Notes: generated from the letters alone by a model not told the origin. DNA of 64,000 nucleotides from Eupransor demetentiae (GCF_963930865.1 NZ_CAWVOH010000003.1:45724-109723); one strand, 5' to 3'. Shown: positions 16,113 to 25,308, numbered from the stretch's first letter. A program made the numbers and translations.

Positions 16113-16139
16113 AGGGCTCGCAGATGCGGGCTCTTTTTT
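16113..16139 (+). terminator. Terminator of the mini-gene
   Basis: AGGGCTCGC / GCGGGCTCT hairpin (two G-T pairs) with AGAT loop and six T, directly after the mini-gene. Confidence 0.8.
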
Positions 16140-16257
16140 GTTTGTCATTTGTGCCAAATATCCGGCGACGTGTGCCAGAACTATTTTAATATGCCCATGT
16201 TCTTGCTAATTTAGTTGTCTAAGGGAAGAATTTGAAATTGATTAAGGGGAAATTGGG

Positions 16258-16851
16258 TTGAAAAGTTTTGAGGATAGAAATCAGATTACATATCGTTACC
16301 TTAAGCTTTTTTATTTTATCCTGGCATTTAGTGCCTTGACATTGAATACAGTTTTTTCAAGAGATTTATTAGCTTCTGTTCTTTCATTCGTTCTTTATGC
16401 TGTTCCGATTGCTTTTTCATTTTACGATTTGTATGGACGTTGGCCGAAAGATGATAAGAACAAAATCTTTTTACAGAGATATTATGAGCGAAATTTGATT
16501 GTTTGCTTTATTTTAATTACTTTTTACATTATTTTAGCTACAATATTGATAAGCAATAAAAAAATCATTGAAAACAGAAATGTTTTAATTGAGTACAGTA
16601 TAAAAACTGGTTTATATTTGGCGTTACTAATACCCTTTATTTCTAATTTAAAAGCAACCAACCTTTCGATTAAAATGACGGATGAAGCATCTGCCGGTGT
16701 TGATTATTTGAATCGTTACGTTGAACGCGAAGCAACTGACTATCGAGAAAGAGATTGGACGGAACAAGCCAATCGCCAGCTTGAGATGAAGAAGTTTGTC
16801 CAGCAACAGATGAATGGCAAGCACAGGAAAAATGGAGGACCAAAACAATGA
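16258..16851 (+). CDS. Orphan membrane protein, first of a coupled pair
   Basis: A 197-aa protein with four predicted membrane segments (about residues 15-32, 38-58, 78-100, 110-130) and a charged cytosolic tail of about 65 residues rich in Glu, Arg and Gln (YVEREATDYRERDWTEQANRQ). The start is TTG with AAGGGGA upstream; no suitable ATG precedes the first segment. Base composition is strikingly AT-rich compared with genes outside the island, a sign of transfer. The next gene overlaps its end by 4 bases. Family not recognised. Confidence 0.65.
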   Translation: MKSFEDRNQITYRYLKLFYFILAFSALTLNTVFSRDLLASVLSFVLYAVPIAFSFYDLYGRWPKDDKNKIFLQRYYERNLIVCFILITFYIILATILISNKKIIENRNVLIEYSIKTGLYLALLIPFISNLKATNLSIKMTDEASAGVDYLNRYVEREATDYRERDWTEQANRQLEMKKFVQQQMNGKHRKNGGPKQ

Positions 16852-17294
16852 TGATACTTGGGTTGTTCTTATTAATGACTATTTCAATTTATTATGGTTA
16901 TGCTGTTTACACTGCCTATTCCGTCTTTCATGAGAAGTCTCTGAAGGCAAATAATTGGCTGCTCTATTTAGTTTTTCCAATAACTATCTTGAAATACAGT
17001 ATTAAGGCTTGGCTTAAGACACTGGAAGAAGTGAATTATTCAGGAAGTCCTTCCAAAAAGTTTTGCCTCTCTATTTTTAGTGGTATGGCCTACTACTACA
17101 TTGCGTTACAAATTACAGCAGCCTATTTGCTAGCCTTATATACTAATAAAGATTTTGCTAACGCTGTGGCCGCCAAAAAGTCCGTTGTTCCTGAAAATGA
17201 CTTAATTCAAGAATCAAATTTGGAATTTAATCCAGCTGATTATGTTCGTGTAGCTCAAGATTTTCTAAAAGGGAAAAAGTTCCACCTTGCGTGA
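16848..17294 (+). CDS. Orphan membrane protein, second of a coupled pair
   Basis: A 148-aa protein with three hydrophobic segments (about 2-24, 36-58 and 75-100) and a soluble C-terminal tail of about 45 residues with acidic patches (VVPENDLIQESNLEF). ATG overlaps the stop of the upstream gene (ATGA type), which predicts coupled translation and a shared complex. The site GGAGG lies inside the preceding gene. Also AT-rich. No known family recognised; the pair is closed by a terminator shared with the convergent dehydrogenase gene. Confidence 0.65.
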   Translation: MMILGLFLLMTISIYYGYAVYTAYSVFHEKSLKANNWLLYLVFPITILKYSIKAWLKTLEEVNYSGSPSKKFCLSIFSGMAYYYIALQITAAYLLALYTNKDFANAVAAKKSVVPENDLIQESNLEFNPADYVRVAQDFLKGKKFHLA

Positions 17295-17341
17295 TTTCTA
17301 ACTGATTACGAAGGTAGCCACTTCAATTTTAGATCCACACA

Positions 17342-17369
17342 AAAAGGATCCGCATAAGCGAATCCTTTT
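17342..17369. terminator. Bidirectional terminator
   Basis: AAAAGGAT..CGC / GCG..ATCCTTTT between convergent genes. Confidence 0.75.
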
Positions 17370-17379
17370 CCATTTCGTA

Positions 17380-18411
17380 TTATGACATGACGATCAAAGA
17401 CTTGATGGCCTTGCGGTCGGTCATGGCTTGGTAAGCATCGTTGATGTGATCCAAGTCAAAGCTTTGCGTGAAGACCTTACCAGGGTTGATGTCACCGTTC
17501 AAGACGGCCTGCAACAAGACACCCTTGTCATAGGTCGTGACAGAAGCTGGGCCACCGGCCAAAGCAACGTTCTTGCCGAATGGTGCTTCGACTGTGGTGT
17601 GTGGCAAACCAACGCGACCCACCGTTGCACCGGGACGGGCAACGTCGAGGGCAGTTTTAGTTGATAGTTCGGCTCCGACACATTCGAGCACGGCGTCGGC
17701 ACCAGCGCCATTGGTCAATTCCATGACCTTGGCAACGCCTTCATCACCACGTTCGGCCACAACATCAGTGGCACCGAATTCGATGGCCAACTTTTGGCGG
17801 TCTTCGTGGCGGCTCATGATGATGATTTTTTTAGCACCACGCAACTTAGCAGCGATAACACCACACAAGCCGACGGCGCCGTCACCAACAACGACGACCG
17901 TGTCACCCTTGCCAACGTGGGCAGTGCGCGCAGCGTGGTAACCGGTTGGCATAACATCGGCCAAGGTTTGGAAGGACTTGATCATGCCTTCCGTATAGTC
18001 TTCCGGCTTACCCGGAATCTTGACCAAGGCCCAGTCAGCGTGCTGGAAACGAACGTATTCGCCTTGGTTATCAGCTGAGAAGTTGTCATCATGATTCAAG
18101 CAAGAACCTTCGTAACCGGCCAAACAAGCGGCACAGTGACCACAGCCGTGGGTAAATGGTGCGATGACGAAGTCGCCCTTCTTGACCGTGTTGATGGCTG
18201 AACCCGCTTCCTCAACAATTCCAATCGCTTCGTGACCAGAGTTGTGCGCACCGGGACGAGGCTTGTCGATACCCTTGTAGTTCCATAGGTCAGAACCACA
18301 GACCGAGGCACGGTAGACTTTGATGATAACGTCGTCATCCTTTTGCAACTTTGGCTTGTCGATGTCTTGAATCTCGACCAAACCGGGTTTAACTAATACA
18401 GTTTCTTTCAT
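17380..18411 (-). CDS. Zinc-dependent alcohol dehydrogenase (medium-chain)
   Basis: A 343-aa MDR-family dehydrogenase. Catalytic zinc ligands are Cys38 (SVCGSD) and the GHE histidine at about 59; the structural zinc loop CGHCAACLAGYEGSC has the four expected cysteines (near 90-104); GDGAVG is the NAD(P)-binding turn (near 177). The dinucleotide-site residue after strand two is SRH, pointing to NADP. Substrate is not fixed by these motifs; related LAB enzymes act on short alcohols, threonine or butanediol. AAGGAC precedes the ATG. Stand-alone unit. Confidence 0.9.
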   Translation of the reverse strand: MKETVLVKPGLVEIQDIDKPKLQKDDDVIIKVYRASVCGSDLWNYKGIDKPRPGAHNSGHEAIGIVEEAGSAINTVKKGDFVIAPFTHGCGHCAACLAGYEGSCLNHDDNFSADNQGEYVRFQHADWALVKIPGKPEDYTEGMIKSFQTLADVMPTGYHAARTAHVGKGDTVVVVGDGAVGLCGVIAAKLRGAKKIIIMSRHEDRQKLAIEFGATDVVAERGDEGVAKVMELTNGAGADAVLECVGAELSTKTALDVARPGATVGRVGLPHTTVEAPFGKNVALAGGPASVTTYDKGVLLQAVLNGDINPGKVFTQSFDLDHINDAYQAMTDRKAIKSLIVMS

Positions 18412-18517
18412 GAATTAAAGTCCTTTCTAAAGCTATGGGTCTACTTTACAACTTGAAGCCAGGTTTAGGTCAAGAAAAAATCGAAAATCCGCCACTTCAT
18501 GCTAAAATTTAATTACT

Positions 18518-18940
18518 ATGAAAGAAAAAGTTTACCCACTAATCGCCAAAATTTTTGACATGATTATCACCGTTCTGATGCTGGCCTTCGGCCTCATCGT
18601 GGCGGCTTATTTCGCCTTGTCGATTTATGAATTGGGCTGGGATTTGGTCCATTACTCCCACTCAATCGATCTTTCGGATGTGATTCGAACCGTCTTGACA
18701 GCATTCTTGTGCTTCGAATTTGCCGTCATTATTAAAGAATACTTCCAGTACCAGGCCAAGATTAAGTTCGAAAATTATCTCTATGTTGCCATCACGGCCA
18801 TTATTCGTTCGCTCTTGGTGTATCACGATAACGCCGTCAAAACGGCCTTGCTCTGCTTGGCGATTTTGATTTTGGTCGGCGCCATCGTGGTTTATCGTCG
18901 CTTTTATGGCGAACACGATACCGACGACGAAATTGTCTAA
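18518..18940 (+). CDS. PsiE-family membrane protein
   Basis: A 140-aa protein with four membrane segments and the family-like middle FEFAVIIKEYFQYQAKIKFENYLYVAITAIIRSLLVY, resembling phosphate-starvation-inducible PsiE. E. coli PsiE is induced by phosphate limitation, but its job is unknown. It ends in an acidic tail (YGEHDTDDEIV). No ribosome site of usual strength precedes the ATG (TTAATTACT), and TAAAAT lies only about ten bases upstream, so the transcript may be nearly leaderless. A bidirectional terminator separates it from the convergent tetR gene. Confidence 0.78.
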   Translation: MKEKVYPLIAKIFDMIITVLMLAFGLIVAAYFALSIYELGWDLVHYSHSIDLSDVIRTVLTAFLCFEFAVIIKEYFQYQAKIKFENYLYVAITAIIRSLLVYHDNAVKTALLCLAILILVGAIVVYRRFYGEHDTDDEIV

Positions 18941-18942
18941 TA

Positions 18943-18973
18943 AAAAAGTTCCCGCATTCGGGAACTTTTTTTG
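18943..18973. terminator. Bidirectional terminator
   Basis: AAAAAGTTCCCG / CGGGAACTTTTT hairpin between the psiE-like gene and tetR. Confidence 0.9.
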
Positions 18974-19001
18974 TGACTTTTCTTGATGCACTTCGTAATA
19001 T

Positions 19002-19511
19002 TTAGCGAAGGGGTGGAAAGCGGTGTGTGGTGTAAATTTGGTCAAGAATTTTATAATCCTGCATGGGGTCGTAGGGGTTATGCTGGTTGTCATTCCACAG
19101 CGTGATAACGTAGACATTTCCCAGCAACCATAAGAAGTCAGAATCGCCGGATATCTTAAAGAGGTAATTCATGCAAGAACGTTCGAATAACTTTACAAAT
19201 TCGGGATCTTTCATTTGTAGGTGCAGTACGACCAAAAATTCAGTGTCCTGGATCCCAGCCAAAGTTGTGAAGGGATGCTTGGTGAATTCTTTTAAATCAG
19301 TGTGTTTAAAGAATTCCGCTAGGCCATAATGAAAAACCGCATCTAAAATATCGTACTTATCCTTAAAGTGATGGTAAAAAGTATTTCGATTAATTTCAGC
19401 TTCATCGCAAATTGACTTAACCGTTAGCTTGGAAAAGGGCGTATTGGCCAGTACCTTGGCGAAACTTTCAAGTATGTGGGATCGCATTAATTCAGCTCGT
19501 TTATTGACCAT
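19002..19511 (-). CDS. TetR/AcrR-family repressor
   Basis: A 169-aa regulator with an N-terminal TetR helix-turn-helix (residues 10-55: SHILESFAKVLANTPFSKLTVKSICDEAEINRNTFYHHFKDKYDIL) and an all-helical ligand domain, of the TetR_C-like type found beside drug transporters. It is divergent from an MMPL exporter, the usual repressor/target layout. A dyad in the 123-base gap overlaps its own -10 (TATACT at 19555-19550), predicting autorepression. Ligand unknown. Confidence 0.9.
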   Translation of the reverse strand: MVNKRAELMRSHILESFAKVLANTPFSKLTVKSICDEAEINRNTFYHHFKDKYDILDAVFHYGLAEFFKHTDLKEFTKHPFTTLAGIQDTEFLVVLHLQMKDPEFVKLFERSCMNYLFKISGDSDFLWLLGNVYVITLWNDNQHNPYDPMQDYKILDQIYTTHRFPPLR

Positions 19512-19532
19512 AAAGTAGACACTTCCTCAAAT

Positions 19533-19551
19533 CTGTCGTTTTTATAGACAG
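19533..19551. promoter_or_regulatory. Probable TetR operator
   Basis: CTGTC (19533-19537) and GACAG (19547-19551) form an inverted repeat with a 9-base AT-rich centre, overlapping a TATACT -10 for tetR. Typical size for a TetR-family site. Confidence 0.5.
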
Positions 19552-19634
19552 TATAACATTATTAACCCTTTACCCGCGCGAGTGCTAAGTTTAAAATATT
19601 CATTATCGTATTAAATATTTAGGAGGAAAACGCC

Positions 19635-21902
19635 ATGTTAAAGCGTTTTGGGACTTGGGTTTACAATAATAAATTCAAGACAATCTTTATCTGGCTGCTT
19701 TTGTTAGCTGGTTTTGGAACATTCGCCGGTACGATGGGTTCACATTACTCATCCAACTTGACGATTTCAGGGATTCCATCAACTGACATTCAGTCCACTT
19801 TAAAGAAGGAATTTCATCAAAACCCTAATTCGGGAACCATGAAGGTGGTTATCCAACATAAGGGTGGTCAAGGAGCCAACGAAGAAAGCGTCAAGAATGA
19901 CGTCAACAAGGCCATTGATAAGATCAACAAGGATTACTCATCTGACATCAAGTCAGTGTCAAACCCTTACTCAAATGGCATTATTTCTTCTGATAAGACC
20001 ACGACTTACGTGGATATTACCTTTGATAAGGAATCAACGTCCGTTTCACGCAATGCCATTGATGGCATTCAAAAGGTCTTCAACAAGGACGTTAAGAACA
20101 GCGCAACAAAGGTAGCCTACACTGGTTCTGTTCAAATTCAAAAGATTGACCTTGGTGGGGCTTCAGAATTGATTGGAATGGGCATTGCCTTCATCTTGTT
20201 GTTGGTACTCTTCCGTTCATTCGTCACAGCTGGTTTGCCAATTCTTTCGGCCATCTTTGGTTTGGGAACTGGTGTCTTGTTGATTGTTATCGGTTCAAGC
20301 TTTGTTGATATGTCTGATGTTACGCAGACTTTGGCCGTGATGTTGTCATTGGCTGTTGGTATCGACTATGCTCTGTTCATCTTGAACCGTTACAAGACTG
20401 ACTTGGCTGAGACAAACGGGGACAAGGCGGAAGCCTTGGGCCGTGCGGTTAGTGAAGCTGGAAAGTCAGTTATCTTTGCCGCTACGACGGTTATCGTTGC
20501 TGTTTGTGGTTTGAGCTTGGTCGGCATCGACTTCTTGTCAAAGATGGGCTTTGCTACTGCCGTAGCCGTCTTCTTCGCTTTGATGTCAGCTTTAACCTTC
20601 TTGCCAGCCATGATTGCTTTGTCTTCAAAGTTTATCAAGCCTAACAACCGTTCAACGGATGACATGGCTAAGAACCCTGGTAAGTTGACCAAGTTGATGA
20701 CTGGTCACCCATGGATCATCCTGGTTGTCTCAGTAATCTTCCTTGGCTTGGTTGCTTTGCCTGCCCAGCACATGCGTTTGGGTATGCCTTACAACGGAAC
20801 CTTGCCAACTGACCGCACGGAACGTCAAGCTTATGACATGATTTCAGACAAGTTTGGTGAAGGGGTTAACTCACCATTGATTGCGGTGGTCAAGCTCGAC
20901 ACCAAGAAGTCCGACAACGAACAAAACTTGGCTAAGATTGCTGAACACATTAACGATTACAACGGTACTAAGCAGTTGTCACCATTGTCAGTTGACCAAG
21001 CCAAGGCTGCCGAATTGCAGCAAACCCTTGGTGCCCAAGCTAAGCAAGAAATGGCTGCTAAGGCCCAAGCAACTGGTCAAATGCCAAGTCAAGCAGACCA
21101 AGATGCTGTTGCCGCTAAGGTGAAGGCCCAAATCATGGCCCAAGCTACGAAGCCTTACATGGTTTCTTCAGATGGCAAGTATGCCATGATCGTGGTCATT
21201 CCTAAGAAGGGTTCTGAATCCGTTCAAACTGAAAACTTGGTTAACAAGATCAAGGCTTACTCAAAGACGACGGATAAGAAGTACAACGCAACCATCACCA
21301 TGACTGGTGTTAACGCTGTTAACTTGGACATCACTAAGAAGTTGAACGATGCAACGCCTGTCTTTGCAGGAATCATCATCGCTTTGGCCTTCTTCCTTTT
21401 GATGGGTGTCTTCCGCTCATTCACGATTCCGTTGGTTGCCATGGCTGGTTTCGGCCTATCATTGGTTGCTTCATTTGGTTTCACTACTTTGGTTATCCAA
21501 GATGCCTTTATGAAGGATCTCTTCGGTATTTCAAAGGGTGGTCCATTGATTGCCTTCTTACCAGTTATTGCCATTGGAATTCTCTTCGGATTGGCGATGG
21601 ATTACGAAGTCTTCATGGTTTCACGTGCGCGTGAAGAATACGTGAAGACCAAGGATAATGACCGTGCAATTACGGTTGCCCTTCAAGATTCTGGTCCAAT
21701 TGTTGTGACTGCTGCCTTGATTATGATTGCCGTCTTCGGTTCATTTGCGCTTAACAGCAATCCAACCATCAAGTCAATGGGCTTGACCCTTGCCTTTGGA
21801 ATCTTCTTTGATGCCTTCATCGTACGTCTCTTGATCGTACCGTCAATGTTGAAGATTCTTGGAAAGTGGAACTGGGTATTCCCTGGTCAAAACAAGAAAT
21901 AA
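19635..21902 (+). CDS. MMPL/RND-type transporter (YdfJ-like)
   Basis: A 755-aa exporter with twelve membrane segments in two homologous halves, each preceded by a large extracellular domain (residues about 40-180 and 395-570). The MMPL signature VGIDYALFILNRYK (first half) and GLAMDYEVFMVSRAREEY (second half) hold the Asp-Tyr pairs that carry protons. The second extracellular loop contains an Ala/Gln-rich stretch (AAELQQTLGAQAKQEMAAKAQATGQ region) predicted as coiled coil. Gram-positive members export toxic compounds or lipids. Divergent TetR gene suggests inducible resistance. AGGAGG precedes the ATG. Confidence 0.92.
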   Translation: MLKRFGTWVYNNKFKTIFIWLLLLAGFGTFAGTMGSHYSSNLTISGIPSTDIQSTLKKEFHQNPNSGTMKVVIQHKGGQGANEESVKNDVNKAIDKINKDYSSDIKSVSNPYSNGIISSDKTTTYVDITFDKESTSVSRNAIDGIQKVFNKDVKNSATKVAYTGSVQIQKIDLGGASELIGMGIAFILLLVLFRSFVTAGLPILSAIFGLGTGVLLIVIGSSFVDMSDVTQTLAVMLSLAVGIDYALFILNRYKTDLAETNGDKAEALGRAVSEAGKSVIFAATTVIVAVCGLSLVGIDFLSKMGFATAVAVFFALMSALTFLPAMIALSSKFIKPNNRSTDDMAKNPGKLTKLMTGHPWIILVVSVIFLGLVALPAQHMRLGMPYNGTLPTDRTERQAYDMISDKFGEGVNSPLIAVVKLDTKKSDNEQNLAKIAEHINDYNGTKQLSPLSVDQAKAAELQQTLGAQAKQEMAAKAQATGQMPSQADQDAVAAKVKAQIMAQATKPYMVSSDGKYAMIVVIPKKGSESVQTENLVNKIKAYSKTTDKKYNATITMTGVNAVNLDITKKLNDATPVFAGIIIALAFFLLMGVFRSFTIPLVAMAGFGLSLVASFGFTTLVIQDAFMKDLFGISKGGPLIAFLPVIAIGILFGLAMDYEVFMVSRAREEYVKTKDNDRAITVALQDSGPIVVTAALIMIAVFGSFALNSNPTIKSMGLTLAFGIFFDAFIVRLLIVPSMLKILGKWNWVFPGQNKK

Positions 21903-21913
21903 TAAGTACGCGA

Positions 21914-21940
21914 AAAGCAGCCTGCGGGTTGCTTTTTTTT
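21914..21940 (+). terminator. Rho-independent terminator
   Basis: AAAGCAGCC / GGGTTGCTTT followed by T-run after the MMPL gene. Confidence 0.85.
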
Positions 21941-22010
21941 GTAACCTTATTGTTAAGCTGAAAAATTTTAAAAGTGATACGATGGGGGAGATTAAATCCA
22001 GGGGGACTTT

Positions 22011-23789
22011 ATGAAGACCATTCGCGCCATTGATCGCAGTCGGCGAGCATTTCAAAAGAATTGGGTGGCTTATCTAATTCTAGTGATTGCCGTCCAAGCG
22101 ATTATTAAACATATCTTTATTCCAATCTACACTTTAATTTTTGAAGGCATTATGGCCCAGTTTGGGATTAACTACTTGTCCTACAACAATCTGGGCGTGC
22201 TGTTTCACTACATGGGACTGCCGGCCCTTGAATTCTTGATACTGGGCTTGTTAATCCTGCTGACGGCCTATGCGCAGTTTGCCTTTTTGATTGTGGTCAT
22301 TCATCAAATTGCGACCGGACAGCCCTTGTCAATCAAACGAGTGGGTGGCATTATCTGGCGCTCGCTACGTAGCATTTCGCTGGGATCGACCATCCTTTTT
22401 GCCGGTTATATCTTAATAATCTTGCCTCTTGTGTCACGGCTTTTTGATTCCTTGCTCTTACGTAAGTTGGTTTTGCCGGACTTTATTTTGACGGTGATTA
22501 TGACCAACGGACTTTACGCACCGCTCTTTATTTTGCTAATGTTGGCGCTCTACTACGTTGGCATTCGTTCGATTCGCGTTCTGCCCTTGATGTTGACGAA
22601 GCAAATGGCCTTCCACGAAGCTTGGTCGGCCTCTTGGAAGGAAACGCAGCACAAGTTCTGGTTTTACGCTTGGCGTATTATCTTGATCGGACTGTTGACC
22701 GAGATTCTTTCCTGGCTCTTTACGACCTTAGCCGTGCTCGCTCAATCTTATTTCGACGGTCATCTAGCTAGCAATGCTGGTCTGATTACTGCTTTATCGC
22801 TAACTTCGCTGGTTCAGGTTTTGATTCTTGTCGTGGTTGATGTCGGCACTGTTCTTTTTGCCATGGTGATTCTTTTTCCAACGGAAATTCCAATCATCAA
22901 GGACAACTATGTTTTGGACTTTCCTAACCATGCCAAGCTGGGCTCCTGGGTGCCAGTCACCATTGCGGTAGTGGTGGGGCTAGTCCTCTTAGTCTTTAAC
23001 ATGGTTTATCTGACCGACTCCTTCTCCGGTGCCAAAAACATGACCTTGATTTCTCACCGTGGTGTCAACGGTGACAACGGGGTACAAAACACCATTCCGG
23101 TTTTGGAGAAGACGGCCAAAGACAAGCCGGACTACGTCGAAATGGACATCCGCGAAACCAAGGACCATCAGTGGGTGGTCATGCACGACAGCAACCTCAA
23201 GCACTTGACCGGGGTCAATGCGAAGCCGGAAGACCTTACTTTGGATGAACTAACTCGCTTAACGGCTCGGGAAAACGGCCACGCCGCCCCAGTGGCCTCC
23301 TTCGATGATTACTTGGCCACGGCCGAACGAATTCATCAAAAGCTTTTGGTCGAGATTAAGACATCCAAGAAGGACAGTCCCGATTACATGCAAAACTTCA
23401 ACAAGAAGTACGGCAAGCGTTTGGTCAAGGATGGCTCCATGCTGCACTCGCTGGACTATCACGTCATCTCTGACATTCGCGTCATGCAGCCTAAGCTGCC
23501 AGCTTCCTTCATCCTGCCTTACACCTTGGTCTTACCGAACACGCCGGCCAATGCTTACACGCTGGAACAAAGCACTTTGAACCAGCAAATCGTCGACCGT
23601 GCCCACGAAAAGGGCCAGAAGGTCTTTGCTTGGGACATCGACGAAGAAGACCAAATGCATAGCATGATTTACCTCAACGTAGACGCCCTGATCACGGACA
23701 ACCTTTCCGTCGCTAAGTCGGTGGTTTACAATGAAGATCACAACCCGTCCTATGCTAAGAAGATGAAGCAATTCTTGAACATGGATTAG
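22011..23789 (+). CDS. Membrane-anchored glycerophosphodiester phosphodiesterase
   Basis: A 592-aa protein in two parts. Residues 1-340 hold about eight membrane segments, matching the glycerophosphoryl diester phosphodiesterase membrane domain. Residues 345-590 are a GDPD TIM barrel: ISHRGVNGDNG, EMDIRETKDHQWVVMHDSNLKHLTG (catalytic His and metal ligands), LVEIKT and the late FAWDIDEEDQM. It hydrolyses glycerophosphodiesters, or possibly polyglycerolphosphate chains of (lipo)teichoic acid, outside the membrane. GGGGGA precedes the ATG. Single-gene unit with terminators on both sides. Confidence 0.92.
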   Translation: MKTIRAIDRSRRAFQKNWVAYLILVIAVQAIIKHIFIPIYTLIFEGIMAQFGINYLSYNNLGVLFHYMGLPALEFLILGLLILLTAYAQFAFLIVVIHQIATGQPLSIKRVGGIIWRSLRSISLGSTILFAGYILIILPLVSRLFDSLLLRKLVLPDFILTVIMTNGLYAPLFILLMLALYYVGIRSIRVLPLMLTKQMAFHEAWSASWKETQHKFWFYAWRIILIGLLTEILSWLFTTLAVLAQSYFDGHLASNAGLITALSLTSLVQVLILVVVDVGTVLFAMVILFPTEIPIIKDNYVLDFPNHAKLGSWVPVTIAVVVGLVLLVFNMVYLTDSFSGAKNMTLISHRGVNGDNGVQNTIPVLEKTAKDKPDYVEMDIRETKDHQWVVMHDSNLKHLTGVNAKPEDLTLDELTRLTARENGHAAPVASFDDYLATAERIHQKLLVEIKTSKKDSPDYMQNFNKKYGKRLVKDGSMLHSLDYHVISDIRVMQPKLPASFILPYTLVLPNTPANAYTLEQSTLNQQIVDRAHEKGQKVFAWDIDEEDQMHSMIYLNVDALITDNLSVAKSVVYNEDHNPSYAKKMKQFLNMD

Positions 23790-23805
23790 CAATCAGCCTA
23801 CTAAG

Positions 23806-23825
23806 AAAAGCCCTGCGGGGCTTTT
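23806..23825 (+). terminator. Rho-independent terminator
   Basis: AAAAGCCC TGC GGGGCTTTTT hairpin with T-run after the GDPD gene. Confidence 0.82.
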
Positions 23826-23858
23826 TGCTTTTACCTGGAAAAATGCTAAGGTAATGTT

Positions 23859-25226
23859 ATGCAAAAACGGTTAAAAATTACAATTGCAGTGATGGTGATT
23901 GGCGCCTTCATGGGTGGCTTTTCATCGACTTTGATGAACATTGCGCTGCCAAATTTGATGCGCTCCTTCCACATTTCAGTTTCTGATGCCCAGTGGATTA
24001 CGACGGGCTACATGCTGATTTCGGCGCTGGTGATTCCCGCATCTTCTTACCTCATCAAAAAATACTCGATGCGAACGCTATATTTGACCTTCGCATCGAT
24101 TTTTATGGCGGGTTCCATCTTGGGCTTTGTAGCGCCCAACTTCTTTTTGGTGGTTGTCGCCCGAATGATTCAAGCCGCTGGGGCAGGGGTGCTCTTTCCC
24201 TTGGTCATGGTGGCGGGGCTGCGCTATGCTGATCCACACCATCGGGGCATGGTCATGGGACTGGTCGGGATGGTCTTTAACATGGCGCCGATTATCGGGC
24301 CGACGATTTCGGGAATGCTGTTGGACTTGGCCTCTTGGCGCTATCTTTTCGCCATCCTCGTGCCCATCATTGCCCTGACCATCGTGGCCGCCATTTGGGC
24401 TGTGCCAAATGATGAACCGGAGGAAGATGCTCACTTAAACGTTACGGGCTTAAGCCTGCTTTCCTTTGCTTTGGGCACTTTGCTTTACGGTTTGTCTAAT
24501 GTCGGCCAGGATGCCTTCGTTTCCTGGCAGCTCGGTGGTAGCTTGCTTGCCGGTGTGCTGGGTACCGTTCTCTTCATCCGGCATCAGCGTAAGAGCACGA
24601 TTCCGGTTATCGACTTCCGGATTTTCAAGGACAAACAGTTTAACCTTGCCAATTCGATGAATTTCTTGCTGACGGCGACCATGTTTGCTAACTCCATCAT
24701 GCTGACCTTGATGATTCAGCAGGTGCTGGGCTTAAAAGCTATCACAACGGCTTGGGTAATTTTGCCAGGAGCGCTTTTGACCGGCTTTTTGTCGCCGATT
24801 TCCGGTCGTTTGTATGACCACATTGATATTAAAAAATTAACGGCCATCGGGCTAACTTTGGACATTATCGGAACGATTTTGCAGGTCAACGTTAAACTTT
24901 CAGATGCTTTCTGGGTCTTACTGGCCGCGCAGTTGATTCGTCAGTTCGGGTTGGTGATGATTTTGATTCCGATTCAAACCCAGTCGGTTCGGACTTTGCC
25001 TGCCGAGCTGATTTCGGATGCGGTACCCGCTTATTCGATGTTTCGCCAAATTGCCGCTTCGCTGGGAACGGCCTTGATTGTGGGAATTATTGCTGCAGCC
25101 GCTTCGATTTTTGCTAGCAATCCAAACCATGATTTGATTGGAATTAAGTTTGGTTATGGTTTGTCGCTGTGCTGGTTGACGATTACCTTTATTTTGTCGC
25201 GTGGTTTGAATAACAAGGACGACTAG
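23859..25226 (+). CDS. MFS drug exporter, DHA2 (EmrB/QacA-like) family
   Basis: A 455-aa protein with fourteen hydrophobic segments. Segment 1 region GGFSSTLMNIALPNLMRSF is the DHA2 motif D1 region; segment 5 region GLVGMVFNMAPIIGPTISGML is the exporter motif C (G-x-x-x-GP-x-x-GG variant). Family pumps cationic drugs with protons. Ribosome site is modest (AAGGTAATGTT). Downstream is the tRNA-Tyr promoter; no terminator is visible between. Substrate unknown. Confidence 0.9.
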   Translation: MQKRLKITIAVMVIGAFMGGFSSTLMNIALPNLMRSFHISVSDAQWITTGYMLISALVIPASSYLIKKYSMRTLYLTFASIFMAGSILGFVAPNFFLVVVARMIQAAGAGVLFPLVMVAGLRYADPHHRGMVMGLVGMVFNMAPIIGPTISGMLLDLASWRYLFAILVPIIALTIVAAIWAVPNDEPEEDAHLNVTGLSLLSFALGTLLYGLSNVGQDAFVSWQLGGSLLAGVLGTVLFIRHQRKSTIPVIDFRIFKDKQFNLANSMNFLLTATMFANSIMLTLMIQQVLGLKAITTAWVILPGALLTGFLSPISGRLYDHIDIKKLTAIGLTLDIIGTILQVNVKLSDAFWVLLAAQLIRQFGLVMILIPIQTQSVRTLPAELISDAVPAYSMFRQIAASLGTALIVGIIAAAASIFASNPNHDLIGIKFGYGLSLCWLTITFILSRGLNNKDD

Positions 25227-25258
25227 AAGGCGGAACAACTTTTCTTTTGTTGGGGGAC

Positions 25259-25287
25259 TTGTCAAACTTACTTAATGTTGATATAAT
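25259..25287 (+). promoter_or_regulatory. Promoter of the tRNA-Tyr/tRNA-Gln unit
   Basis: TTGTCA (25259-25264), 17-bp spacer, TATAAT (25282-25287), ending 21 bases before the tRNA. Confidence 0.88.
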
Positions 25288-25308
25288 ATTTAAGTTGTTT
25301 GAGACATC

